From the NCBI RefSeq assembly GCF_008244685.1, contig NZ_VTFT01000001.1, forward strand, positions 1,095,248 to 1,159,247: a stretch of DNA of 64,000 bases, written 5' to 3'. Shown piece by piece: positions 15,705 through 24,664 of the stretch; positions within the stretch are counted from its first letter, which is position 1; every line of letters starts with the position of its first letter. The translations under genes were made by a program, and so were the position numbers. The DNA is from Luteimonas viscosa (GTDB lineage Bacteria; Pseudomonadota; Gammaproteobacteria; Xanthomonadales; Xanthomonadaceae). Under the pieces are notes generated by a model that was given only the letters and a program-made list of their open reading frames with translations, made no database searches and had not been told where the DNA came from.

Positions 15705-17309
15705 ATGCCCGACGTTTCCGCCGAAGCCGCCCGCCGCCGTACCTTCGCGATCATCTCGCATCCCGACGCCGGCAAGACCACGCTGACCGAGAAGCTGCTG
15801 CTGTTCGGCGGTGCGATCCAGATGGCAGGCAGCGTCAAGGGGCGCAAGGCCGCGCGCCACGCCACCTCCGACTGGATGGCACTGGAGAAGGAACGCGGCA
15901 TCTCGGTCACCAGTTCGGTGATGCAGTTCCCCTACGAGGGCCGCATCGTCAACCTGCTCGACACCCCCGGCCACGCCGACTTCGGCGAGGACACCTACCG
16001 GGTGCTGACCGCGGTCGACTCGGCGCTGATGGTGATCGACGTCGCCAAGGGCGTCGAGGAGCGCACGATCAAGCTGATGGAGGTGTGCCGCATGCGCGAC
16101 ACGCCGATCATGACCTTCATCAACAAGCTCGACCGCGAAGGCAAGGATCCGATCGACCTGCTGGACGAGGTGGAAAGCGTGCTCGGCATCCAGTGCGCGC
16201 CGGTGACCTGGCCGATCGGCATGGGACAGCGGCTCAAGGGCGTGGTCCACCTGGTGACCGGCGAAGTGCACCTGTACGAGCCCGGCCGCAACTTCACCCG
16301 TCAGGATTCGACGATCTTCCCGTCGCTGGACGCGCCGGGGCTGGAGCAACGGATCGGCGCCGACATGCTGGCCGACCTGCGCGAGGAACTGGAGCTGGTG
16401 CAGGGCGCCAGCCATCCCTTCGACATCGAGGCCTATCTCGCCGGGCGGCAGACGCCGGTGTTCTTCGGCTCCGGCGTCAACAACTTCGGTGTGCAGCCGC
16501 TGCTGGACTTCTTCGTCGAACACGCGCCCTCGCCGAGGATGCGCGACACGACCACGCGCAAGGTCGCGCCGACCGAAGGCGCGCTGACCGGCTTCGTCTT
16601 CAAGATCCAGGCCAACATGGACCCGCAGCACCGCGACCGCGTCGCCTTCATGCGCGTGTGCTCGGGACGCTTCAGCGCCGGGATGAAGGTGTTCCACGCC
16701 CGCACCGGCAAGGACATGAAGCTGGCCAATGCGCTGACCTTCATGGCCAGCGACCGCGAGATCGCCGCCGAGGCGTTCCCCGGCGACGTGATCGGCATCC
16801 ACAACCACGGCACGATCTCGATCGGCGACACGTTCACCGAAGGCGAGCCGCTCGCCTTCACCGGCATCCCCAACTTCGCACCCGAGCTGTTCCGCCGCGC
16901 CCGGCTGCGCGATCCGCTCAAGCTCAAGCAGCTGCAGAAGGGGCTGGCCCAGCTGTCGGAAGAAGGCGCCACCCAGTTCTTCCGCCCGCTGATGAGCAAC
17001 GACCTGATCCTCGGCGCGGTGGGCGTGCTGCAGTTCGACGTGGTCGCCTACCGGCTCAAGGACGAGTACGGCGTCGATGCCGCCTTCGAACCCGTGCAGG
17101 TGGCGACCGCGCGCTGGGTGAAATGCGAGGACGCGAAGAAGCTGGAAGAGTTCCGCGACAAGCACGCGATGAACCTGGCGATCGACGGCGCCGGCGAACT
17201 GGTCTATCTCGCGCCGACGCGGGTCAACCTGCAGCTGGCGGAGGAGCGCGCGCCGGCGGTCCGGTTCATGGCCACACGCGAGCACGCGCACGCCGTCGCC
17301 GTCGACTGA
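15705..17309 (+). CDS. prfC: Peptide chain release factor 3
   Basis: A 534-aa translational GTPase that recycles class-I release factors from the ribosome. The G domain has [19 protein letters not shown] (P-loop, residues about 14-32), the [12 protein letters not shown] switch region, [16 protein letters not shown] (G3) and [12 protein letters not shown] (G4 NKxD). Domain II and III hallmarks follow: [54 protein letters not shown] and [18 protein letters not shown]. The length equals that of typical RF3. The start [12 protein letters not shown] is the only reasonable ATG. Confidence 0.97.
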   Translation: MPDVSAEAARRRTFAIISHPDAGKTTLTEKLLLFGGAIQMAGSVKGRKAARHATSDWMALEKERGISVTSSVMQFPYEGRIVNLLDTPGHADFGEDTYRVLTAVDSALMVIDVAKGVEERTIKLMEVCRMRDTPIMTFINKLDREGKDPIDLLDEVESVLGIQCAPVTWPIGMGQRLKGVVHLVTGEVHLYEPGRNFTRQDSTIFPSLDAPGLEQRIGADMLADLREELELVQGASHPFDIEAYLAGRQTPVFFGSGVNNFGVQPLLDFFVEHAPSPRMRDTTTRKVAPTEGALTGFVFKIQANMDPQHRDRVAFMRVCSGRFSAGMKVFHARTGKDMKLANALTFMASDREIAAEAFPGDVIGIHNHGTISIGDTFTEGEPLAFTGIPNFAPELFRRARLRDPLKLKQLQKGLAQLSEEGATQFFRPLMSNDLILGAVGVLQFDVVAYRLKDEYGVDAAFEPVQVATARWVKCEDAKKLEEFRDKHAMNLAIDGAGELVYLAPTRVNLQLAEERAPAVRFMATREHAHAVAVD

Positions 17310-17416
17310 GCCCGCTGCGACGCCGCGCGCCACGCTTGCGCGCTGGTCCATCGGCCAAGCCGCCTGCCGGCACGACCAGGAGACCACATCGCGGCGGGAG
17401 CGCGCCTCCGGCTCGT

Positions 17417-17444
17417 GCGGATCCGGATCGGAATCCGGATCCGC
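17417..17444. repeat. Perfect 12-bp-stem hairpin after prfC
   Basis: GCGGATCCGGAT-CGGA-ATCCGGATCCGC is a perfect inverted repeat. It extends to about 16 bp with one G-U (17413-17448). No T-tract follows on either strand. It lies in the 182-bp gap between prfC and the hemolysin-III gene; a terminator lacking a U-run, or a REP-type element, are possible readings. Confidence 0.6.
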
Positions 17445-17491
17445 ATGATCGACGCACGCCGCAGCATGCTGCAATGCGGTAACGTACGGAC

Positions 17492-18178
17492 GTGAGCCGC
17501 CCCCACTCCAGTTTCAGTTCGCTGCGCGCCCGCGTGAGGGCGCATCGGGCGCTCGACCTGCGCGACGAACTCGCCAGCGCGCTGACCCACGGGGTGGGCG
17601 CCGCAGCGGCGCTGGCAGGTGGCGCGGTCCTGATCACGCTCGCCGCGATCCACGGCGACGGCTGGCAACTCGGCGCGGCGATCGTGTTCGGGGTTTCCCT
17701 GCTGCTGCTCTATCTCGCCTCGACGCTGTACCACGCGGTCCAGCACCCGATCGCCAAGGGCCGCCTCAAGGTGTTCGACCACTGCGCGATCTACCTGCTG
17801 ATCGCCGGCACCTACACTCCGTTCACCCTGGTCGGCCTGCGCGGCACCTGGGGCTGGAGCCTGTTCGCGGCGATCTGGACCCTGGCCCTGGCAGGCGTGG
17901 TGTTCAAGCTGTTCTACACCGGCCGTTTCAGGAAGCTCTCGACCCTGATCTACGTCGCGATGGGCTGGCTGGTGGTGGTCGCGATCAAGCCGGTGATGGA
18001 GACCCTTGACGCCTGGACCCTCGGGTGGCTGCTGGCGGGCGGGCTGTTCTACACCCTCGGCACCTATTACTACCATCGCGAATCGGTGCGTTACTCGCAT
18101 GCGATCTGGCATCTGTTCTGCATCGCCGGCAGCGTCTGCCACTACGTCGCGGTGATGGCGCAGGTGATTCCCCGCTGA
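17492..18178 (+). CDS. Hemolysin III / PAQR-family membrane protein
   Basis: A 228-aa integral membrane protein of the hemolysin III (YqfA/AdipoR-related) family. GTG start. An amphipathic N-terminus (about 25-40) is followed by seven TM segments between about 40 and 226. Family residues are present: ELASALTHGVGAAAAL (first conserved His), LYLASTLYHAVQH (S and H), FDHCAIYLLIAGTYTPF (D/H and the TYTPF motif) and the C-terminal YSHAIWHLFCIAGSVCHYVAV with the HxxxH pair. These probably form a metal site, as in the PAQR superfamily. The physiological role is not established, and haemolysis is a historical label. Confidence 0.88.
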   Translation: MSRPHSSFSSLRARVRAHRALDLRDELASALTHGVGAAAALAGGAVLITLAAIHGDGWQLGAAIVFGVSLLLLYLASTLYHAVQHPIAKGRLKVFDHCAIYLLIAGTYTPFTLVGLRGTWGWSLFAAIWTLALAGVVFKLFYTGRFRKLSTLIYVAMGWLVVVAIKPVMETLDAWTLGWLLAGGLFYTLGTYYYHRESVRYSHAIWHLFCIAGSVCHYVAVMAQVIPR

Positions 18179-18263
18179 GCCGCGGCCGTCACGGCACGTT
18201 CGCCTCGCTGAACGCCGCGCCGGATTTCGCACCGCGACAACGCCGGGCCCGAATACTGGGGGA

Positions 18264-20225
18264 ATGCAATCCTCCCCTGCTCCCGAGCCCCGCTTCGCCC
18301 GCCTGCGGCGGCAGTGGCCGCCCTCCCGGCGCACGACAACGATCCTCGCGATCGTCACCACCACCATCGTCGTGCTCGTCCTGCTCTGGGACTGGAACTG
18401 GTTCAAGGGTCCGGTCGAGCGCGCGGTGGAAGCGCGGACGGGGCGCGAATTCGAGATCGCCGGCAATTTCGACGTCGATCCCGGGGGCATCACCACCATC
18501 ACCGCGGACGGCGTGCGCCTGGGCAACCCGGACTGGTCTGAGCAGCGCGACATGGCGACCGCAGACCGCCTCGCCCTGCGACTGGAACTGTGGCCGCTGC
18601 TGCGCGGCTCGGTGAGGCTGGCCGAGATCCGGCTGACCAGGCCGGACGTGCGGCTGGAGGCCAATCCCGGGGACGGCCCGGGCAACTGGGACTTCGGCTT
18701 CGACGATGGTGGCGAACCGCTGCAGGTGCGGCGCTTCTGGGTGGACGACGGCCGCCTGCGCTTCGACGACGCCCGCGAGGACACCGGCATCGACATCCGC
18801 CTGGCCAGCCGCGAACCGCGCGACGGCGATGCCGCGCCCGCCGTTGCGCTCAGTGGCGATGGCCGCTGGACCGGCAATGCGTTCACCCTCGAAGGCGCGG
18901 CCGAGTCCCCAATGGAGCTGCAGGACACCGAGCGCCCCTATCGGCTCGACCTGCGCGCCCGCGCGGGCAGCACCCGTGCGCATGCCCGCGGCACCCTGAT
19001 CGACCCGCTGCGCCTGCGCGGTCTCGACCTGCAGTTCGAACTCGCCGGGCGCAATCTCGCCGACCTGTATCCGCTGTTCGGCGTGGCGATGCCGGACTCG
19101 CCGCCCTACGACGTCGACGGCCGGCTGACCCGCGACGGCGACACCTGGCATTACGACGGCTTCGCCGGCAAGGTCGGCCAGAGCGACCTGGCCGGATCGG
19201 CCGCGCTCACCGTGATCGGCCGCGAGCGTCCGCTGTTCGAGGCCGACCTGGTCTCGAAGCGGCTCGACCTGGACGACCTGGCGGGCTTTCTCGGCGGCAC
19301 GCCGGACGCGGACGGCGAGGCGCTTGACCCGGAACTGGCTGCGCAGGCGGCCGCGCGGGAGGCGCGCGGCAAGGTCCTGCCATCCACGCCGTACGACCTG
19401 GGGAAGCTGCGCGCGATGGACGCCGACGTGCGCCTGCGCGCGCAACGGATCGACGCGCCCGACCTGCCGATCGACGACATGGACGCGCACCTGTTGCTGG
19501 AGGGCGGCCTGGCGCGCCTGCAGCCGCTGAACTTCGGCGTCGCCGGCGGCGACATCCGCGCCGACATCCGCATGGACGCGCGCACCGACACCATCACCAC
19601 GCGGCTCAAGGCCGACGTACGCCGGCTCGAACTGGCGCGATTGTTCCCCGACGTCGAACTCACCCGCGACGCCGCCGGCCGCCTCGCCGGCAGCTTCAAC
19701 CTGGTGGGTACCGGCAATTCGGTGGCGGCCATGCTCGCCAGCGCCGACGGCGACGTCGCGGTGGGCATGGGCCGCGGGCAGATCAGCAACCTGCTGATCG
19801 AGCTCGCCGGCATCGACATCTACGAAGCGCTGGAATTCCTGATCGGCAAGGACCGCAAGGTCGCGGTGCGCTGCGCGTTCGCGGACTTCGGCGTAGAACG
19901 CGGCGTGATGCGTTCGCGCGCGCTCGCGTTCGACACCAGCGACACCATCATCGTCGGCGAGGGCCAGGTCGACCTGGGCGACGAAACGCTCGACATCGAG
20001 CTGCGCCCGCGACCCAAGGACCGCAGCATCCTCGCGCTCCGGTCGCCGCTGCATCTGGGCGGCACCTTCGCCGACCCCAGCTTCCGTCCCGACTTCGCGC
20101 GCCTGGGCCTGCGCGGCGCGATAGCGCTGGCGCTGGGCAGCATCGCGCCGCCAGCGGCGCTGCTGGCGACCCTGGAGCTGGGCCCGGGCGAGGACAGCGA
20201 CTGCGGCGGCAGCTACGCCCGCTGA
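18264..20225 (+). CDS. AsmA family protein
   Basis: A 653-aa AsmA-type protein, anchored in the inner membrane with a large periplasmic part. The family is implicated in phospholipid transport or outer-membrane assembly. A basic N-terminus (about 1-25) is followed by one TM segment (about 26-43, TTTILAIVTTTIVVLVLLWD). The N-terminal AsmA domain starts WFKGPVERAVEARTGREFEI. The repetitive beta-rich body includes DGVRLGNPDW and RLAEIRLTRPDVRLE. The conserved C-terminal region includes VDLGDETLDIELRPRPKDRS and LGGTFADPSFRPD. These are the two sections (AsmA N and AsmA_2) seen in full-length members. Transcribed alone; the next gene is convergent. Confidence 0.9.
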   Translation: MQSSPAPEPRFARLRRQWPPSRRTTTILAIVTTTIVVLVLLWDWNWFKGPVERAVEARTGREFEIAGNFDVDPGGITTITADGVRLGNPDWSEQRDMATADRLALRLELWPLLRGSVRLAEIRLTRPDVRLEANPGDGPGNWDFGFDDGGEPLQVRRFWVDDGRLRFDDAREDTGIDIRLASREPRDGDAAPAVALSGDGRWTGNAFTLEGAAESPMELQDTERPYRLDLRARAGSTRAHARGTLIDPLRLRGLDLQFELAGRNLADLYPLFGVAMPDSPPYDVDGRLTRDGDTWHYDGFAGKVGQSDLAGSAALTVIGRERPLFEADLVSKRLDLDDLAGFLGGTPDADGEALDPELAAQAAAREARGKVLPSTPYDLGKLRAMDADVRLRAQRIDAPDLPIDDMDAHLLLEGGLARLQPLNFGVAGGDIRADIRMDARTDTITTRLKADVRRLELARLFPDVELTRDAAGRLAGSFNLVGTGNSVAAMLASADGDVAVGMGRGQISNLLIELAGIDIYEALEFLIGKDRKVAVRCAFADFGVERGVMRSRALAFDTSDTIIVGEGQVDLGDETLDIELRPRPKDRSILALRSPLHLGGTFADPSFRPDFARLGLRGAIALALGSIAPPAALLATLELGPGEDSDCGGSYAR

Positions 20226-20282
20226 GCGACGGCGGCCGATGCCCCGATCCGGACGTCGCCGGCATGCGGGCCGGGTAGGCGC

Positions 20283-20711
20283 TCAGCCGGCGATGTAACG
20301 CTGCAACTGGTCCAGTTCGTGCTGCTGGTCCTCGATCACCGCCGCCACCAGGTCGCCGATCGAGATCATGCCGACCACTGCGCCGTCCTCGACCACCGGC
20401 AGGTGCCGGATGCGATGGTTCGTGACCAGTTGCATGCACGCCGGCACCACGTGGTCGGGGCCGACGCTGATCACGTCGGCGGTCATGATCTCGCTCACCG
20501 GCGTGTCCCTGGAAGAGCGCCCCTCGAGCACGATCTTGCGCGCGTAGTCGCGCTCGGACAGGATTCCCGCCATCCGCGCGCCGTCCATCACCAGCACCGC
20601 GCCGATGCCCTTGAGCGCCATCAGCCGGATCGCGTCGAGCACGGGCGCGTCCGGCGCGACCGCATGCACCTCAGGCGTCTTGGCTTCCAGCAGTTGCCGC
20701 ACCGTACGCAT
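20283..20711 (-). CDS. CBS-pair domain protein
   Basis: A 142-aa cytoplasmic protein made of two CBS motifs, an adenine-nucleotide or regulatory ligand-binding module. CBS1 is at about 8-65 (AVAPDAPVLDAIRLMALKGIGAVLVMDG then AGILSERDYARKIVLEGRSS). CBS2 is at about 73-130 (IMTADVISVGPDHVVPACMQLV then HLPVVEDGAVVGMISIGDLV). No extra domain is present. The start region overlaps the end of the glycosyltransferase gene by 41 bp on the same strand; the ATG at 20711 is retained because CBS1 needs residues from its first part. Ligand and partner are unknown. Confidence 0.9.
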   Translation of the reverse strand: MRTVRQLLEAKTPEVHAVAPDAPVLDAIRLMALKGIGAVLVMDGARMAGILSERDYARKIVLEGRSSRDTPVSEIMTADVISVGPDHVVPACMQLVTNHRIRHLPVVEDGAVVGMISIGDLVAAVIEDQQHELDQLQRYIAG

Positions 20712-21699
20712 GGTGCTTGCCTCCCATTGGCTGCGACACCGCCGAGGATACTCCGGCCGGCGCCGGGCGCCAGTCGTCGACCAGGTACAGGGGCCGCTGC
20801 TTGGACTCCTCGTACAGCCGGCCCAGGTACTCGCCGATCATGCCGAGCGCCACCAGCTGGACCCCGCCGAGGAAGAGGATGACCGTCATCATCGTCGGCC
20901 AGCCGGCCACCGCATCGCCGTAGAGCAGCGCCTTGGCCACGATCCAGACCGCATAGGCGAACGCCGCCAGCGCGGCGGCCAGGCCGACATAGGTCGCCAG
21001 CCGCAGCGGCGCGGTGGAGAAGCTGGTGATGCCCTCCAGGGCGAAGTTCCACAGCTTCCAGAGGTCGAACTTGCTGTCGCCGGCGAGCCGCGGCTCGCGG
21101 CGGTACGGGACCGCGACCCGGTTGAAGCCGATCCAGCCGAACAGTCCCTTCATGAACCGGTGCCGCTCGCGCAGTTGCCGCAGCGCCGCCAGCGCGCGCG
21201 GCGAGAGCAGGCGGAAATCGCCGGTGTCGGTCGGGATCGGCGTGCGCGACAGGCGCTGGATCACGCGGTAGAACGCATGCGCCGTGCCCCGCTTCAGCCA
21301 GCCTTCGCCGTCGCGCTGTTCGCGCATGCCGTAGACGTCGTCGAAACCTTCGCGCCACTTTTCGACCAGCAGCGGGATCAGCTCCGGCGGATCCTGGCCG
21401 TCGGCGTCGAGCAGGACCGCCGCGCCCGCGTCGACGTGATCGAGCCCCGCGGTCAGCGCCGCTTCCTTGCCGAAGTTGCGCGACAGCCGCAGCAACGCGA
21501 CCCGGCGGTCGCCGTTGGCGAGGCCGCGCATGACGTCCCAGGTGGCGTCGTCGCTGCCGTCGTCGACGTAAAGCACGCGACCCTCCACGCCGCCGGCGAG
21601 CAGGCCGTCGAGCACCGGCGACAGGCGCCGGTGCAGCAGCGGCAATGCCTCCGCCTCGTCACGGGCGGCGACCACCACGGTCAACAGGTCACGGATCAT
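20671..21699 (-). CDS. GT2 glycosyltransferase, GtrB/DPM-like membrane form
   Basis: A 342-aa family-2 glycosyltransferase probably transferring a sugar from a nucleotide donor to a polyprenyl-phosphate carrier. The GT-A domain is TVVVAARDEAEALPLLHRRL, VLYVDDGSDDATWDVM, RNFGKEAALTAGLDHV, VLLDADGQDPPELI (DxD-type) and PTDTGDFRLLS. Two C-terminal TM helices (about 230-255 and 268-290) and LGMIGEYLGRLYEESKQRPLY match GtrB/ArnC/DPM1-like proteins. The usual neighbours (GtrA flippase, third transferase) are absent, so the acceptor is unknown. The last 20 residues are low-complexity and overlap the CBS gene. Confidence 0.88.
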   Translation of the reverse strand: MIRDLLTVVVAARDEAEALPLLHRRLSPVLDGLLAGGVEGRVLYVDDGSDDATWDVMRGLANGDRRVALLRLSRNFGKEAALTAGLDHVDAGAAVLLDADGQDPPELIPLLVEKWREGFDDVYGMREQRDGEGWLKRGTAHAFYRVIQRLSRTPIPTDTGDFRLLSPRALAALRQLRERHRFMKGLFGWIGFNRVAVPYRREPRLAGDSKFDLWKLWNFALEGITSFSTAPLRLATYVGLAAALAAFAYAVWIVAKALLYGDAVAGWPTMMTVILFLGGVQLVALGMIGEYLGRLYEESKQRPLYLVDDWRPAPAGVSSAVSQPMGGKHHAYGAATAGSQDA

Positions 21700-21745
21700 G
21701 CCGGCATCCTAGCCGACCGTGGCGCGCCTGCCGCTTGCCGGGGTG

Positions 21746-22513
21746 TCATTCCAGCGCCTCGACATAGGCGGTCCCGCCGATCTGGCGCATGTTGCGTTCG
21801 ATCGCGCGGGTGCGCCGCTGCACGTACGGTCCCGGGCGCGCGGCACTGTAGCGCTTCGGGCTGGGCAGGACCGCCGCCAGCCGCGCCGATTGCGATGGCG
21901 ACAGCGCGGTCGCGTCGCGTCCGAAGAAGCTGCGTGCCGCCGCCTGCGCGCCGTACACCCCGTCGCCGAACTCGGCGACGTTGGCGTAGACCTCGAGGAT
22001 CCGCCGCTTCGGCCACAGCAGCTCGACCAGCACGGTGTACCAGGTCTCGAGCCCCTTGCGGATCCAGCGCGAGGCCGTGCCCGAGCCCTGCCACAGGAAC
22101 AGGTTCTTCGCGACCTGCTGGCTGATCGTGCTGCCCCCGCGCAGCCGCCCGCCACGCTCGTTGCGCTTGCGCGCCTGCGCGATCGCGTCCAGGTCGAATC
22201 CCGAATGGGTGGCGAAGTTCTGGTCCTCGGCGGCGATCAGCGCGACCGGCAGGGAGGGCGCCATCGCCTCCAGGTCGCGCCAGTCGTGGGCAAGGCGGAA
22301 GCCGCGCTCGCCGGCGAGCCAGGCATCGACCTGGCGGATCGCCATGAACGAGGAAAACGGCGGATCGACGAAACGCAGCACGCCGACCTGCAACAGGCTC
22401 AGGAGCAGCAGCCACAGCGGCAACAGCAGCAGCCGACGCAGCCAGCGGCGTCGCGGACGGCCGGGAGGCACACCGTGCGTGCGCGCTCCGGGCGAGGCTT
22501 GCGCCATCGTCAT
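21746..22513 (-). CDS. mtgA: Monofunctional peptidoglycan glycosyltransferase
   Basis: A 255-aa GT51 glycosyltransferase polymerising lipid II into glycan strands at the inner membrane. A basic N-terminus leads to one TM helix (about 24-45, [20 protein letters not shown]). The catalytic domain has [21 protein letters not shown] (catalytic Glu96) and [16 protein letters not shown]. It continues with [15 protein letters not shown] and [13 protein letters not shown]. Length and order match MtgA, with no transpeptidase domain. Two in-frame ATGs (22513 and 22507) are possible; the first is used, with GGGGAT upstream. Divergent from hslO with an 84-bp gap. Confidence 0.94.
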   Translation of the reverse strand: MTMAQASPGARTHGVPPGRPRRRWLRRLLLLPLWLLLLSLLQVGVLRFVDPPFSSFMAIRQVDAWLAGERGFRLAHDWRDLEAMAPSLPVALIAAEDQNFATHSGFDLDAIAQARKRNERGGRLRGGSTISQQVAKNLFLWQGSGTASRWIRKGLETWYTVLVELLWPKRRILEVYANVAEFGDGVYGAQAAARSFFGRDATALSPSQSARLAAVLPSPKRYSAARPGPYVQRRTRAIERNMRQIGGTAYVEALE

Positions 22514-22597
22514 CACATCCCCATCTTTTCCGGCGCGCGAGCATTCGCGCACGACCCCGCTATTCGACCACGCCCCGCCTGCCCCGTGCGAACGCCC

Positions 22598-23509
22598 ATG
22601 CCCCTGCCCCCGACGCCGTCCGACAGCGACCGGCTCACCCGCTTCCTGCTGCCCCTGGCCGGCGTGCGCGGCGTGCGCGTCCACCTGCACGACGCCTGGG
22701 CGCGGATCCGCGCCTCCGACGAGTATCCCGTCGCGGTGTCGGAACTGCTGGGCGAAGCGGTCGCCGCCGCCGCACTGTTCACCGGCCACGCCAAGGTGCA
22801 GGGCCGCCTGTCCGTGCAGCTGCGCGGCGAGAACGGCCTGCGTACCCTGTTCGCCGAGTGCACCGCCGCCGGCACGCTGCGCGGGATCGCACAACTGGCC
22901 GAAGGCGAGGCCGCGCCGCCATCGCGCGACCTGCGCGATCTCGGCGCCGGCGCCTTCCTGGCGATCACGATCGAGAACCCCGGCCTGCGCGAGCGCGAGC
23001 CGAGCCGCTACCAGGGACTGGTGCCGCTGCAAGCGGATTCGCTGGCGGGGGCGTTCGAAGACTATTTCCGGCAGTCCGAACAGCTGCCCACGCGCGTGCT
23101 GCTCGCCGCCGACGATCGCCACGCGGCGGGCCTGATGCTGCAGAAGCTGCCTGGCGACGAGGGCGACGAGGACGGATGGAACCGGGCCGGCGCGTTGTTC
23201 GACACGCTGTCGGGCGCGGAGCTGCTGGCCTCGTCCGCCACCACCCTGCTTACCCGCCTGTTCCATGAGGACGGGGTCGAACAGTTCGGCGACCGGGCAC
23301 TGGCCTTCGGCTGCTCATGCTCCCGCGAGCGCGTGGGGGCGATGCTGCGGTCGCTCGGCTGGGACGAGGCCCGGGCCGCGGTGATCGATGGCGCCGCGCG
23401 GATCCGCTGCGAATTCTGCGGCGCCCGCTACGCCTACGCCGAGGGCGAGGTGGAGGCCCTGTTCGCCGGCCCGGAGGCCGATCTGGCGGCACCTGAACGC
23501 GTTCAGTGA
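22598..23509 (+). CDS. hslO: Redox-regulated chaperonin Hsp33
   Basis: A 303-aa cytoplasmic holdase chaperone activated by oxidative unfolding. The N-terminal domain has [64 protein letters not shown] and [29 protein letters not shown]. The C-terminal zinc redox switch is complete: Cys239-x-Cys241 (CSCSRERV) and Cys271-x-x-Cys274 (CEFCGARY). All four zinc thiolates are therefore present and oxidation-dependent activation should be retained. The ATG at 22598 is the only start upstream of the conserved region that fits the usual length. Confidence 0.95.
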   Translation: MPLPPTPSDSDRLTRFLLPLAGVRGVRVHLHDAWARIRASDEYPVAVSELLGEAVAAAALFTGHAKVQGRLSVQLRGENGLRTLFAECTAAGTLRGIAQLAEGEAAPPSRDLRDLGAGAFLAITIENPGLREREPSRYQGLVPLQADSLAGAFEDYFRQSEQLPTRVLLAADDRHAAGLMLQKLPGDEGDEDGWNRAGALFDTLSGAELLASSATTLLTRLFHEDGVEQFGDRALAFGCSCSRERVGAMLRSLGWDEARAAVIDGAARIRCEFCGARYAYAEGEVEALFAGPEADLAAPERVQ

Positions 23510-23534
23510 AGATGCAGGAACGCTGTGGTGGGGA

Positions 23535-23563
23535 TTGTTAAATAAACATAAACGGGATAGGAT
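23535..23563 (+). promoter_or_regulatory. Predicted sigma-70 promoter of the secreted protein gene
   Basis: TTGTTA (23535-23540) and TAGGAT (23558-23563) are separated by 17 bp in a sharply AT-rich stretch between GC-rich genes. A TTGTTAA sequence also occurs upstream of the TonB-dependent receptor gene (24532-24538). Confidence 0.55.
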
Positions 23564-23616
23564 CCATCACCCATAGGGAGGGAACTCCGGCCGCGTCCGC
23601 CGGTCCATTGCTCGCC

Positions 23617-24474
23617 ATGCCACGCCGCCTTCTCGCACGACTGACGATCACCCTGCTGCTTGCCCTGGGCATGGCCGCAGGCGTGCACGCGCAGGTCAGG
23701 CGCGCGGACCAGACGGTGCTGCCGATCGTCGACCCCGACAGCGGCCGGGTCCAGGCCTACCTCCTGCTCGAGCCGACCACCGAAGGCACCCGCGCCGGCG
23801 CCCGCTGGCGCACCGGCGACAGCTCGCTCGACGCCACCTTCGGCCTGCAGTCCGGCGATTCGCTGGCCCTGTTGTGCAGCCAGCGCAGCGGCGTGCTGAG
23901 CGCGGTGAGCAGCCTCGCCAACAACTGCCAGCTGGCCTCGGTCGGCGACCGCGACGGCAGCCGGCGTGCCAGCGCCACGGCCGCGTTCAACCGTCCCAGC
24001 GGCGGTTTCGGCCTGACGGTGGGACAGGGCAAGGACAGCCTGCCGGCCTGGCTGACGCGCGACGGCGCGCACGAGAGCCGCAACATCGACCTCAACGACC
24101 TGACCGTCTTCGCCCAGAAGAACCTGGGCGACGCCGCCTATGTCACCATTGCCGGCACGGTGGCCAAGGCCACCCTGATCCCCTTCGCGGAGGCGCCGGC
24201 CGACATCAGCGACCGCTGGCGCAGCAAGAGCCTCGCGGTCGGTGGCGGCTACGGCGCGTTCAGTGCCAACGTCATCGGCCGGGTGATCGAAACTCCCGGG
24301 CAGCCGCGTTTCGAGGGCCTCGGCCTGGGCGTCACCTGGCGTACCCCGTGGAGCGGCCAGCTCACCGTCGGTGCCGAAAACGTCGTCACCCGCGGCAAGA
24401 ACCCGTTCTCGCCGAATAGTGAGACCAGCGACGAGGGCGCCGTGCCCTACGTCCGCTACGAGCAGGATCTCTAG
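23617..24474 (+). CDS. Secreted protein of unknown function, predicted beta-rich
   Basis: 285 aa. A Sec signal peptide (MPRRLLARLTITLLLALGMAAGVHAQ) is cleaved near HAQ-V. The mature part has alternating beta-strand-like segments: VQAYLLLEPTTEGTRAGARWR, LDATFGLQSGDSLALLC, ASATAAFNRPSGGFGLTVGQG, KSLAVGGGYGAFSANVIGRVI and GLGLGVTWRTPWSGQLTVGAENVV. This is reminiscent of a small outer-membrane beta-barrel or autotransporter-like sheet, but it does not end in an aromatic residue. Two cysteines (LLCSQRSG and NNCQLAS) could form a disulfide. No family is recognised with confidence. A TTG codon at 23608 is an alternative start. It has its own promoter and precedes the TonB-dependent receptor. Confidence 0.68.
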   Translation: MPRRLLARLTITLLLALGMAAGVHAQVRRADQTVLPIVDPDSGRVQAYLLLEPTTEGTRAGARWRTGDSSLDATFGLQSGDSLALLCSQRSGVLSAVSSLANNCQLASVGDRDGSRRASATAAFNRPSGGFGLTVGQGKDSLPAWLTRDGAHESRNIDLNDLTVFAQKNLGDAAYVTIAGTVAKATLIPFAEAPADISDRWRSKSLAVGGGYGAFSANVIGRVIETPGQPRFEGLGLGVTWRTPWSGQLTVGAENVVTRGKNPFSPNSETSDEGAVPYVRYEQDL

Positions 24475-24544
24475 CTCCGCCCCAGCCTCCTGCGGGGCCA
24501 TCGCTGCCTGTCATCACAGAACGCAGCCGATTTGTTAACGACAC

Positions 24545-24573
24545 TTTAATTCTTCCCCGACGCCGGGTAGTAT
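24545..24573 (+). promoter_or_regulatory. Possible promoter of the TonB-dependent receptor gene
   Basis: TTTAAT (24545-24550) and TAGTAT (24568-24573) are 17 bp apart; TTGTTAAC lies just upstream. The -35 match is weak. The region is AT-rich compared with its surroundings and precedes a leader of about 90 nt. Confidence 0.35.
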
Positions 24574-24664
24574 CGGCCGCAACCTTGCCGGCTTTGGCGT
24601 CTTTCTTGACTCCTCCGGTGGGGTTCCCATGGGACATACCCAGGCTCACTTGGAGAGAGAAGAG

